Below are positions 1 to 6,428 of a stretch of DNA of 7,186 nt, piece after piece. Source of the DNA: Prevotella sp. CAG:1092 (GTDB taxonomy: Bacteria; Bacteroidota; Bacteroidia; Bacteroidales; Bacteroidaceae). The notes beneath the pieces were generated by a model. The model was not told the origin of the DNA. It worked only from the letters and a program-made list of their open reading frames with translations, and searched no databases. The translations under genes and the position numbers were made by a program. Every line of letters starts with the position of its first letter. Positions within the stretch are counted from its first letter, which is position 1. Where the stretch lies: positions 1-7,186 of the forward strand of contig HF994057.1 in the NCBI GenBank assembly GCA_000436915.1. The letters are read 5' to 3'.

Positions 1-1862
1 ACAGGCGTGAGCTTGCCCTCGCGACCCGGCCATGTCCAATGAGGCAAGAGGTGGAGGGTGTGGCTATTCTTGTTCCATTCCGAGCGATAGAGATAATATC
101 TGTCCTTAGGCAATCCGGCAAGGTCGCAAATGCCGAAATAGCTGCTGCGACTTGGCCAATATTCATCATAAGGAGTAGGTTCGCCAAGATAGTCTATGCC
201 AGTCCACACGAACTGACCGATGGTGTAATTGTAGTCGTCCATAGCGAGGAAATCCTCCTCAGGCAGATTGCTCCACGAGCACCATTGAGTGTCGTAAGAA
301 GTCACCTGTCCGTCCTTGTCGGCCTTTGTAACGCCCCACTCTACAGGGAACTTATATACTCCGCGCGAGCTAACGGTAGAGGCTGTTTCCGAACCGAGCA
401 AGAACTGCTGAGGCAGTTTGCCGATGCAAGGCTCGTATTTGTGTACACGATAGTTGAAGCCCGGCACATCCATGGCTTGGGCAAAGCCCGTGTGGATGGC
501 GTTGTCGGGACGGTCGATGCCCTGAGTGACCGGACGCGAAGGGTCGAGCTGATGGCAGATATCCTGAAGGTGCTTAGCCATTTCTGTGCCGCCCTTCATG
601 CCCTGCTCCGGAATTTCGTTGCCGATGCTCCACATCACGATAGACGGATGGTTGCGATGAGCCAACACAAGGTTTGTCATGTCCTTGTCGCCCCACTCCT
701 TGAAGAATCGGGCGTAGCCATTTTTGCATTTAGGATAAACCCACATGTCGAAGCTCTCGGCCATGACCATCATACCGAGCGAATCGCAAAGGTCCATCTG
801 CATCTGGCTTGGCATATTGTGCGAGGTGCGAATGGCGTCGGCACCCATATCCTTCATGAGTTTGATTTGGCGTATGAGAGCAGCCTTGTTGACAGCAGCA
901 CCAAGCGGTCCGAGGTCGTGGTGCAGGCAAACGCCCTTGATTTTTCTCGTTGCGCCATTAAGCTGGAAACCATTCTCCTTGCTCACGCTAACCGTGCGCA
1001 CGCCAAGCTTCTGAGTGGTTTTGTCTACCACCTTATTATTCTTATATAGTCGAACTTCGAGATTGTAGAGGAACGGATTTTCAGGCGACCACGCTTGTGG
1101 CTTCTTCATGGTGAGAGGAAGGGTGACCACTCCGTTGGCAGGCACGTCGGCATGGCCTGCAATCTCTTCGTAGCCCTTAGGATTGAGGATGGCAACTTCG
1201 ATGGCCAGCTTGTCGTTGGCGTTGTTGTCGATGCCCACAACCTTTGTAGACACCTCGATTTGCGCCTCGCGCTTAGATAGCGAGAGAGTGCGAGCATAGG
1301 TAGCCCACGAGTCGATATTCTGTTTGCCCGTGGTGATGAGGGTTACGGGGCGGAACAAGCCTGCGCCAGGATACCAACGGCTGCTCTCTTCGACATTCTG
1401 CAGATGCACCTCGATGGTGTTGTCGCCCTTGCGCAGAAGGCGGGTTACGTCGAGTCGGAACGAGTTGTAGCCATAAGCCCAATAGCCAGCATATTTGCCG
1501 TTGACGAGCACACGAGGCTCAGCCATGGCTCCATCGAAAACGAGCATGGCATGAGGTGGCAGTTGCTTAAGATTTATGGTGGTGCGATAGAAGCCCTGCC
1601 CTATCCAAGGAAGCGCTCCCGAACGTCCAGACTTCTCGGTTTTTTGTTTTTCGCCATTCTGAACAATGGCAACATTCTGCAGGTCCCACTTCTTGTCGAA
1701 TGGTCCGCTAATAGCCCAATCGTGCGGAATGATTACGTTTTTCCATTCCACGCTATCATGCGAAAACTCCCAATTCCTGATGTCCAACGTAGAACGTTGC
1801 TGGGCGTTGGCATTAAGAGACATGCATAAAAGAGAGGCAAATGTAATATGGTTTAGTTTCAT
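1..1862 (-). CDS. Secreted glycoside hydrolase family 2 (beta-galactosidase-like), 3' end outside window
   Basis: The frame is open from ATG at 1862 to the window edge (620 codons, no stop), so the C-terminus is missing. Residues 1-20 look like a signal peptide ending ANA before QQ, which suggests export to the periplasm or beyond. The usual GH2 order follows: sugar-binding jelly roll (about 26-180, with GQGFYRT and NGKYAGYW), Ig-like domain (about 185-290), then TIM barrel (about 295-600). The barrel shows IRTSHNMPS (345-352), the acid/base Glu416 in WSIGNE and the probable nucleophile Glu492 in LLGSETAS. Their spacing of 76 residues equals that of E. coli LacZ. The visible end, PHWTWPGREGKLTP, resembles the start of DUF4982, found in many Bacteroidota GH2 enzymes of roughly 800-900 residues. 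Family and catalytic residues are well supported. The substrate is inferred: beta-galactoside is likely, but other beta-linked sugars are possible. No SusC/SusD-like gene is visible beside it. Confidence 0.93.
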   Translation of the reverse strand, partial: MKLNHITFASLLCMSLNANAQQRSTLDIRNWEFSHDSVEWKNVIIPHDWAISGPFDKKWDLQNVAIVQNGEKQKTEKSGRSGALPWIGQGFYRTTINLKQLPPHAMLVFDGAMAEPRVLVNGKYAGYWAYGYNSFRLDVTRLLRKGDNTIEVHLQNVEESSRWYPGAGLFRPVTLITTGKQNIDSWATYARTLSLSKREAQIEVSTKVVGIDNNANDKLAIEVAILNPKGYEEIAGHADVPANGVVTLPLTMKKPQAWSPENPFLYNLEVRLYKNNKVVDKTTQKLGVRTVSVSKENGFQLNGATRKIKGVCLHHDLGPLGAAVNKAALIRQIKLMKDMGADAIRTSHNMPSQMQMDLCDSLGMMVMAESFDMWVYPKCKNGYARFFKEWGDKDMTNLVLAHRNHPSIVMWSIGNEIPEQGMKGGTEMAKHLQDICHQLDPSRPVTQGIDRPDNAIHTGFAQAMDVPGFNYRVHKYEPCIGKLPQQFLLGSETASTVSSRGVYKFPVEWGVTKADKDGQVTSYDTQWCSWSNLPEEDFLAMDDYNYTIGQFVWTGIDYLGEPTPYDEYWPSRSSYFGICDLAGLPKDRYYLYRSEWNKNSHTLHLLPHWTWPGREGKLTP

Positions 1863-1876
1863 AATTAGTTTTTAGC

Positions 1877-1884
1877 CAAAGTTA
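1877..1884 (-). promoter_or_regulatory. Probable Bacteroidota -7 promoter box for the GH2 gene
   Basis: On the minus strand the sequence reads TAACTTTG, an exact match to the Bacteroidota sigma consensus TAnnTTTG. It lies 14 bp before the GH2 ATG, in the only gap between that ATG and the terminator of the preceding gene. I see no convincing -33 TTTG at the usual spacing; the region there is the terminator T-tract followed by CAATAG. If the box is used, transcription would start about 10 nt before the start codon, an unusually short leader. Confidence 0.42.
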
Positions 1885-1908
1885 GAGATAATGATTAAGT
1901 AGCTATTG

Positions 1909-1963
1909 AAAAAAATCGGAAACGAGGCTCAGCCCTATGAATAAGGCAAAGCCAGGTTTCCGA
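1909..1963 (-). terminator. Rho-independent terminator after the sugar-phosphate mutase gene
   Basis: Reading the minus strand, TCGGAAAC (1963-1956) pairs perfectly with GTTTCCGA (1923-1916). The stem continues, after a 2x2 internal mismatch, with GGC/GCC. Seven consecutive T residues (1915-1909) follow the stem directly. It begins 18 bp after the TAA of the mutase gene, as expected for an intrinsic terminator of that gene. The loop is fairly long (about 22 nt) but can itself fold partly. Confidence 0.8.
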
Positions 1964-1981
1964 CATGTTCCTATTTGAAAA

Positions 1982-3730
1982 TTATAGAGCGAGCGACTTC
2001 TTGATAACCTCGATCTTCTCGTCAGCAGCCTTGTTGCAACGAGCGTAGCAACCGGCACACTTGAACGAAGGATCCTTAACCTCGAGATAGAACTTAATCT
2101 TAGGCTCGGTACCTGAAGGGCGAACGCTCACCTTGGTGTTGTCGTCGCAGAACCATTGGAGCACGTTGCTTGTAGCAGGCATGTCGAGCTTCTCTACGCT
2201 ACCGTCAGCATGCTTAACCTCGAGAGACTGATAGTCTTTCCATGTAACGACCTTGCTGCCACCCAACTCCTGAGGAGGGTTAGCGCGGAAGTTTGCCATC
2301 ATCTGCTTAATCTCGTCGGCACCAGTCTTGCCAGGGCGAACCACGTTGACTGTGAACTCCTTGCTGAAGCCATATTCAGCATAAATCTGCATCAAGAGGT
2401 CGTAGAGAGTCTTGCCCTGATCCTTAGCCCAAGCAGCAATCTCGCAAATCAAGCAGATAGAAGCAGGAGCATCCTTATCGCGAACCTTGTCGTATGGCAA
2501 GAATCCGAACGACTCTTCGCCACCACCAATATAATCCTGCTTACCCTCAGAAATAGCAATTTCGCGAGCAATCCACTTGAAGCCTGTATAGCAGTCGCGA
2601 AGCTCCACGTTGTTCTTCTTGGCAATCTCGGCAATAACCTCGGTAGTAACGATAGTCTTAACGAGGAAGTCGGTAGGCTTAAGCTTGCCGAGCTTCTTCT
2701 TGTTTTCGATGATGTAGTAGCAGAACATCATGGCAGTCTGGTTGCCGTTGATGATCATCCACTCGCCCTTGTCGTCACGGCAAACGATAGCCAAACGGTC
2801 GGCATCAGGGTCGGTAGCCACCACGAGATCGGCATTAAGCTTAGTACCGAGCTTCATACCGAGAGTCATAGCCTCAGCATTCTCAGGGTTTGGAGAAACT
2901 ACGGTTGGGAAGTTGCCATCGACAACCATCTGCTCAGGCACCACGTTGATGTTCTGGAATCCCCATGAGCGCAAGCACATAGGCACGATTACGCGACCTG
3001 TGCCGTGCATAGCCGAGTAAACGATGTTGAGGTCTTTCTGACGGAGGATAACATCCTGGTCGATCATGGCAGTATGTACGGCTGTCATGTAGTCGTAGTC
3101 CATTTCGCCACCAATAATCTGAATCTTATCCCAGTTAGCCTCAAACTTCACCTGGTCGATAGTAACCTTGTTTACCTCCTCGATGATACCTGTATCGTGT
3201 GGAGCCAGAACCTGAGCACCATCGCTCCAGTAAGCCTTGTAACCGTTGTACTCCTTAGGGTTGTGAGAAGCTGTTACGTTGACACCAGCCTTAGCGCCAA
3301 GCTGACGGATGGCGAACGAAATCTCAGGTGTAGGGCGCAATCCCTCGAAGAGATAAGCCTTGATGCCATTAGCCGAGAAGATGGCAGCCACGGTCTCAGC
3401 AAAGAGACGCGAATTGTTGCGGCAGTCGTGACCTACTACTACCGAGAGGTTTTCTTCGCCTGGGAAAGCCTTGAGAATGTAGTTGGCAAAGCCCTGAGTA
3501 GCCATACCAACAATATATTTGTTCATACGGTTTGTACCTGCGCCCATGATGCCGCGCAAGCCACCTGTACCAAATTCAAGATTCTGATAGAAAGCGTCGA
3601 TAAGTGCCGACTTATCTTCGTTGTCAAGCATAGCCTGAACATCCTTACGTGTCTCTTCGTCGAACGAAGGTGACAACCATTGCTTTGCTCTTTCTTCGCA
3701 TAGAGCAATGAGTTCTGAATTGTTTGCCAT
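1982..3730 (-). CDS. Phospho-sugar mutase (phosphoglucomutase/phosphomannomutase family)
   Basis: This 582-residue cytoplasmic enzyme belongs to the alpha-D-phosphohexomutase superfamily, which interconverts hexose 1- and 6-phosphates through a phosphoserine. All four signature elements are present: the catalytic serine loop TASHNP (Ser155), the Mg-binding DPDADR (307-312), the sugar-binding GGGEESFGF (402-410) and the phosphate-binding RPSGTEPK (537-544). The N-terminal FGTGGLRGIMG is typical of the longer PGM2/PgcA-like group, and the length fits. The frame extends upstream to a GTG at 3796, but I chose the ATG at 3730. Homologues begin near the MANNSELI-type segment, and the upstream promoter would put the transcript start almost on the GTG. 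The leader before the ATG is A-rich, as is common in Bacteroidota. The likely substrate is glucose phosphate, feeding glycogen or cell-surface sugar synthesis, but mannose phosphate cannot be excluded. An odd detail is three cysteines (558, 561, 565) near the C-terminus. Confidence 0.95.
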   Translation of the reverse strand: MANNSELIALCEERAKQWLSPSFDEETRKDVQAMLDNEDKSALIDAFYQNLEFGTGGLRGIMGAGTNRMNKYIVGMATQGFANYILKAFPGEENLSVVVGHDCRNNSRLFAETVAAIFSANGIKAYLFEGLRPTPEISFAIRQLGAKAGVNVTASHNPKEYNGYKAYWSDGAQVLAPHDTGIIEEVNKVTIDQVKFEANWDKIQIIGGEMDYDYMTAVHTAMIDQDVILRQKDLNIVYSAMHGTGRVIVPMCLRSWGFQNINVVPEQMVVDGNFPTVVSPNPENAEAMTLGMKLGTKLNADLVVATDPDADRLAIVCRDDKGEWMIINGNQTAMMFCYYIIENKKKLGKLKPTDFLVKTIVTTEVIAEIAKKNNVELRDCYTGFKWIAREIAISEGKQDYIGGGEESFGFLPYDKVRDKDAPASICLICEIAAWAKDQGKTLYDLLMQIYAEYGFSKEFTVNVVRPGKTGADEIKQMMANFRANPPQELGGSKVVTWKDYQSLEVKHADGSVEKLDMPATSNVLQWFCDDNTKVSVRPSGTEPKIKFYLEVKDPSFKCAGCYARCNKAADEKIEVIKKSLAL

Positions 3731-3806
3731 AGTTTTAATGTTAATTTTATATTGTTCTTTTATGATTTTCTCAATTTGTGTGTTTACGTTAACCACATAG
3801 TATCTG

Positions 3807-3836
3807 CAAATTTAGGCAAAAAATCTGAATAACAAA
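3807..3836 (-). promoter_or_regulatory. Bacteroidota-type promoter of the mutase gene
   Basis: On the minus strand a -33 TTTG (3836-3833) is followed, after 18 bp, by TAAATTTG (3814-3807), an exact TAnnTTTG -7 box. This is the best-formed promoter in the window. Transcription would start near 3801, giving an untranslated leader of about 70 nt before the ATG at 3730. The leader is AT-rich and has no strong Shine-Dalgarno sequence. Confidence 0.7.
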
Positions 3837-3892
3837 ATAAATTGATAATAAAAATTAGTTAAGGGAAGCAAAGGGAAGGAAAAAGGGAAGAG

Positions 3893-3942
3893 GCGAAAGC
3901 GAAAGCGAAAGCGAAAGAAAGAGGAAGCGAAAGAAAGCGAAA
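3893..3942. repeat. GCGAAA hexanucleotide tandem repeat
   Basis: Four perfect head-to-tail copies of GCGAAA occupy 3893-3916. After a GAAAGAGGAA spacer, two further copies sit at 3927-3932 and 3937-3942, separated by GAAA. The array is imperfect overall and lies upstream of the mutase promoter, outside any gene. It is a candidate for length variation by replication slippage. Confidence 0.85.
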
Positions 3943-3943
3943 G

Positions 3944-3981
3944 CGACGCAGCCAAGCTGCGACGAACGCAACCCCAAGGGG
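3944..3981. repeat. GC-rich palindrome pair (REP-like)
   Basis: CGACGCAGC (3944-3952) faces GCTGCGACG (3956-3964) across a 3-nt CAA loop. The inner six base pairs are perfect, and one A-A mismatch precedes the two outer pairs. Eight bases later comes CCCCAAGGGG (3972-3981). This compact pair stands out from the AT/purine-rich surroundings and resembles dispersed intergenic palindromes. Whether it recurs elsewhere in the genome cannot be seen here. Confidence 0.55.
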
Positions 3982-3991
3982 ACAAAGGAAG

Positions 3992-4071
3992 AAAAAAGGG
4001 AAGAGGGAAGAGTGAAGAATCCGTTAGTCTATTAGTTTATTTACTATTTGATTCTTCACTCTTCCCTCTTC
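3992..4071 (-). terminator. Long-stem terminator / 22-bp inverted repeat after the POT transporter
   Basis: The arms 4000-4021 and 4050-4071 are perfect reverse complements over 22 bp, with a 28-nt AT-rich loop. Reading the minus strand, the stem begins 16 nt after the transporter stop codon and is followed by CC and then six T residues (3997-3992), so it can work as an intrinsic terminator for the transporter transcript. The right arm includes CTTCACTCTTC (4054-4064), which is repeated at 4068-4078, so slipped pairings are possible. The stem is longer and more perfect than most simple terminators and may instead, or also, be a dispersed repeat. Confidence 0.68.
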
Positions 4072-4087
4072 ACTCTTCACTTATATT

Positions 4088-5590
4088 TTAGCTTACCTTA
4101 TTCAACTTTTTGATGATAGAGAATATGAAGAGGGCTGCAACGAGACAGATACACATAAGTGTTCCCCAAACCACATAATGCTCATTACCCCATAACATTG
4201 TTGGTATAGATACAAGGAAATTACCAACGGCTGTAGCGCCAAACCAAAGTCCCATCATAATACCCTTATACTTAGTTGGAGCAACCTTAGTCACAAAGGA
4301 AATACCTATTGGAGAAAGCAACAACTCTGCAAAAGTAAGAATCAGATATGTAGTAACAAGGAGATTAGGATTTACATCTGCGAGATGTTTTGGATTTACA
4401 GCATCTGGTGCAGGAAGTGCCATAGTTGTTGTAGTCATAAGCAAATATGCTATAGAAGCAACTATCATACCTAAACCAATTTTTACAGGAGCCTTAGGTT
4501 CTTTACCCTTCTTAGCAAGCCATCCGAAAATGCCTATACTAACAGGGGTTAAAGCTATTACAAAGCAAGGGTTAAACTGCTGGAAGATAGGAGCTGATAT
4601 TTCCACTTCTGTTACGTTCATATAGTTATATGAGAGATATGCAACAGCAGCTACTATTAATACTGCAGGAATAATCTTTCCTTTACCCTTATTTTGGAAA
4701 ATACCAAAAAGGCTATAAACAAGAAAGATACAAGCAACAAGATTTGTAACATCCATCTCCATAGCAGTTACACCTGTAGCTGAAGTAGCAACAAAATCAC
4801 GCGCAAAATAAGTAAGAGTTGCTCCATTCTGATGGAATGCCATCCAGAAGAAGATAACTACGGCAAACACGAGGCAAAGGCAAACGATGCGCTCTTTAGT
4901 TTCTGCAGGAGCCATTTCCTCTAATTCTTTAGTATTTTTCTCTACAGCAGCCTTATCTGTTGTAAGAACATGTGCAAATGTAGATTTAAACAAATAGTAG
5001 ATAGCTATAGAAACAATAAGAGAAACACAAGCTACAGCAAAAGCAAAGTGGTAAGAGTCGGACTTACTGATACCTAAAGACAGTTGCGCCCAATCCATAA
5101 TCTTAATAGCTGCTGTAGGAGCAAACATGGCACCTACATTTATAAGCATATAAAAAAGTGAGAAACCGGCATCACGCTTCTGAGCATACTTTGGGTCATT
5201 GTAAAGGTCACCTACCATAACTTGAAGATTACCCTTAAATAAGCCCGTACCAAGACTCACGAGTAACAAAGCTGCGACCATAACAACTATTGCAGGAATA
5301 TCTGCTCCCATAGGAAGTGATAGAAGTAGATAACCCAAGAACATAACGAAGATACCGATGGTAACCATCTTAGAATATCCCCATTTGTCAGCAGCTGCTC
5401 CACCTATAATTGGCAAGAAGTAGACGCAAGCTAAAAAAGATGAATAAACTGTTCCTGCCGTTCCGGATGTCCATCCGAAATTAGCTTGCAGGAAAAGAAT
5501 AAAGACTGCGAGCATGGTATAGTAACCAAATCGCTCTCCTGTGTTGGCTAACGCCAAGGCCCAAAGACCTTTAGGTTGTCCTTCGAACAT
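4088..5590 (-). CDS. POT/PTR2-family proton-coupled peptide transporter
   Basis: This 500-residue inner-membrane protein has about 14 hydrophobic helices, approximately at 24-40, 45-66, 75-93, 98-118, 143-162, 180-201, 234-252, 282-298, 306-324, 340-359, 370-391, 409-428, 443-466 and 472-493. The number fits the bacterial proton-dependent oligopeptide transporter family, which imports di- and tripeptides. Family marks are GERFGYY before helix 1 (18-24), the PTR2 signature FSLFYMLINVG (143-153), FHQNGATL in helix 7 (252-259) and ELLLSPIG (422-429). The usual ExxER motif reads NTGER here: Asn16 replaces the first Glu, while Glu19 and Arg20 are kept. Its base composition is visibly more AT-rich than the GH2 and mutase genes. 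It follows the barrel gene by 60 bp; I find no TAnnTTTG box in that gap, so read-through from upstream is plausible. Family assignment is firm; the substrate is inferred from the family. Confidence 0.93.
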   Translation of the reverse strand: MFEGQPKGLWALALANTGERFGYYTMLAVFILFLQANFGWTSGTAGTVYSSFLACVYFLPIIGGAAADKWGYSKMVTIGIFVMFLGYLLLSLPMGADIPAIVVMVAALLLVSLGTGLFKGNLQVMVGDLYNDPKYAQKRDAGFSLFYMLINVGAMFAPTAAIKIMDWAQLSLGISKSDSYHFAFAVACVSLIVSIAIYYLFKSTFAHVLTTDKAAVEKNTKELEEMAPAETKERIVCLCLVFAVVIFFWMAFHQNGATLTYFARDFVATSATGVTAMEMDVTNLVACIFLVYSLFGIFQNKGKGKIIPAVLIVAAVAYLSYNYMNVTEVEISAPIFQQFNPCFVIALTPVSIGIFGWLAKKGKEPKAPVKIGLGMIVASIAYLLMTTTTMALPAPDAVNPKHLADVNPNLLVTTYLILTFAELLLSPIGISFVTKVAPTKYKGIMMGLWFGATAVGNFLVSIPTMLWGNEHYVVWGTLMCICLVAALFIFSIIKKLNKVS

Positions 5591-5626
5591 AATTTTGTCG
5601 TTTAAGATTAGTGATTATTACTGAAT

Positions 5627-5671
5627 TTATTTAATATTTTCGTTCTTTGGCTATTTGATATTCTCGTTCTT
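5627..5671 (-). repeat. In-frame duplication of the barrel gene's last six codons and stop
   Basis: Minus-strand copy A (5671-5651) encodes KNENIK and the TAG stop of the barrel gene. Copy B (5647-5627) begins three bases (CCA) later, in the same frame, and again encodes KNENIK and a stop, this time TAA. The copies match at 18 of 21 bases. The three differences (GAG/GAA, ATC/ATT, TAG/TAA) are all at third codon positions and are silent. The repeat period is 24 bp. Confidence 0.9.
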
Positions 5672-6403
5672 CGTTCTGACGATATCGAAGAGATAGGTTA
5701 GCTTGACGCTAATGTTGTTGAAATTGCTCGAACCGAAATAGTCGCGCTTAGAGTCGCCATAGATGTTGCCAAGGCCATAATAGTAGCGACCCTCGAGAAG
5801 GAAATGACCCACGCGAGGGATGCAGAACTCAAGACCTGCGCCAGCTGCAATTCCGTAGTCGAACTTGTTTTCGATAGCCATGGTGTCTTGTGCGCAAACG
5901 GGGTTCACACGGTCTGCCATGTTGCGGTCGGAGAAATTGAAGTTGGTCTTGGTGGTCTCGCTCAAGCAATAGCCAAACTGCGGACCAACATTTACGAAGA
6001 AGGCTACGCCCTTGCGCTCCCTACCCCACGCCAAATGCGCCATGACAGGAACCTGGATGTAGCTGATGGTGCGTTGATATTCTTCGGGCAGTCCTGTAGT
6101 AGAATTTATCACGGGCTGGTCGTTGACATCAAGAATATCCTCTTTCCATCCCATCTGGCTATAGTTTATTTCGCCATAAACGGAGCAGATGGTATTAAAA
6201 TATTTCTCACATACATACCTCGCAGACAAACCGGCATTAATGCCTCCTAATTGCGATTGCGACACCTTAGGGGTGAACTTCACGCTCGACATGTTGTAGC
6301 CGCCATTTACGCCAATTGAAAAGTCATTGCGATGAACGCCTATCTGCGCAAAGGCAAACGAAGGCAACAGCATGAGCATCAAGATATAGGATAATTTCCT
6401 CAT
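5651..6403 (-). CDS. Outer-membrane beta-barrel protein, PorT-like porin family
   Basis: The 250-residue product begins with a clear signal peptide (positive MRK, hydrophobic core, FAFA before Gln20). The rest alternates polar and hydrophobic residues in short strands rich in Gly and aromatics, such as FSIGVNGGYNMSSVKF, INAGLSARYVCEKYF, FDYGIAAGAGLEFCI, HFLLEGRYYYGLGNIY and the last strand NISVKLTYLF (230-239). This pattern is that of the Bacteroidota OMP_b-brl/PorT-type barrels of about 8 strands; these are structural, adhesive or secretion-linked, and the precise function here is unknown. After the last strand a charged tail, DIVRTKNENIK, remains, and its end is duplicated beyond the TAG stop. 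Five cysteines are scattered in the mature protein. The gene starts 25 bp after the upstream gene, so the two are probably co-transcribed. No SusD or TonB features are present. Confidence 0.82.
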   Translation of the reverse strand: MRKLSYILMLMLLPSFAFAQIGVHRNDFSIGVNGGYNMSSVKFTPKVSQSQLGGINAGLSARYVCEKYFNTICSVYGEINYSQMGWKEDILDVNDQPVINSTTGLPEEYQRTISYIQVPVMAHLAWGRERKGVAFFVNVGPQFGYCLSETTKTNFNFSDRNMADRVNPVCAQDTMAIENKFDYGIAAGAGLEFCIPRVGHFLLEGRYYYGLGNIYGDSKRDYFGSSNFNNISVKLTYLFDIVRTKNENIK

Positions 6404-6428
6404 GAAATTTTTGAATTACCTCTTAATA

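Larger units (their letters stand above)
3837..4087. other. Repeat-rich, gene-free intergenic field between transporter and mutase
   Basis: I find no plausible gene here. From about 3861 to 4019 the plus strand is strongly purine-biased, built from GGGAAG (3863, 3873, 3885, 3998, 4005) and GCGAAA units. The bias is interrupted by a GC-rich hairpin (3944-3964) and a CCCCAAGGGG palindrome (3972-3981). The side nearest the transporter holds a long inverted repeat that can act as its terminator. The minus-strand RNA running off the transporter would be pyrimidine-rich and G-poor here, a composition compatible with Rho loading; that role is inferred. Confidence 0.75.

Noticed and set aside
39..1049. 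336-codon open frame on the plus strand
   Set aside because: It lies entirely antisense to the GH2 gene, whose frame shows signal peptide, domain order and both catalytic glutamates. The plus-strand translation has no recognisable domain and looks like a composition-driven shadow.
2156..3673. Two plus-strand open frames (2156-2968 and 3005-3673)
   Set aside because: Both are antisense to the mutase gene, which has all its family motifs. Their proteins show no family features.
3731..3796. 22-residue N-terminal extension of the mutase from a GTG start
   Set aside because: The promoter box at 3814-3807 places the transcript start only about 5 nt before the GTG, the extension is Lys/Ile/Asn-rich as expected of translated AT-rich leader, and homologues start at the downstream ATG.
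3784..3798. Tiny upstream reading frame ATG-TGG-TTA-ACG-TAA (MWLT) in the mutase leader
   Set aside because: Four codons in an AT-rich leader are easily due to chance. It would begin only a few bases from the predicted transcript start, and no attenuator hairpin follows.
3893..3942. GCGAAA repeats as a CRISPR array or iteron origin
   Set aside because: Units are only 6 bp with no regular spacers, there are no cas or rep genes nearby, and the array lies in an ordinary intergenic region.
5591..5650. Separate promoter for the POT transporter
   Set aside because: No TAnnTTTG box is present on the minus strand in this gap or in the adjacent end of the barrel gene that I scanned, so I do not annotate one.
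5804..6250. 148-codon plus-strand open frame
   Set aside because: It is antisense to the barrel gene and has no signal, domain or promoter of its own.
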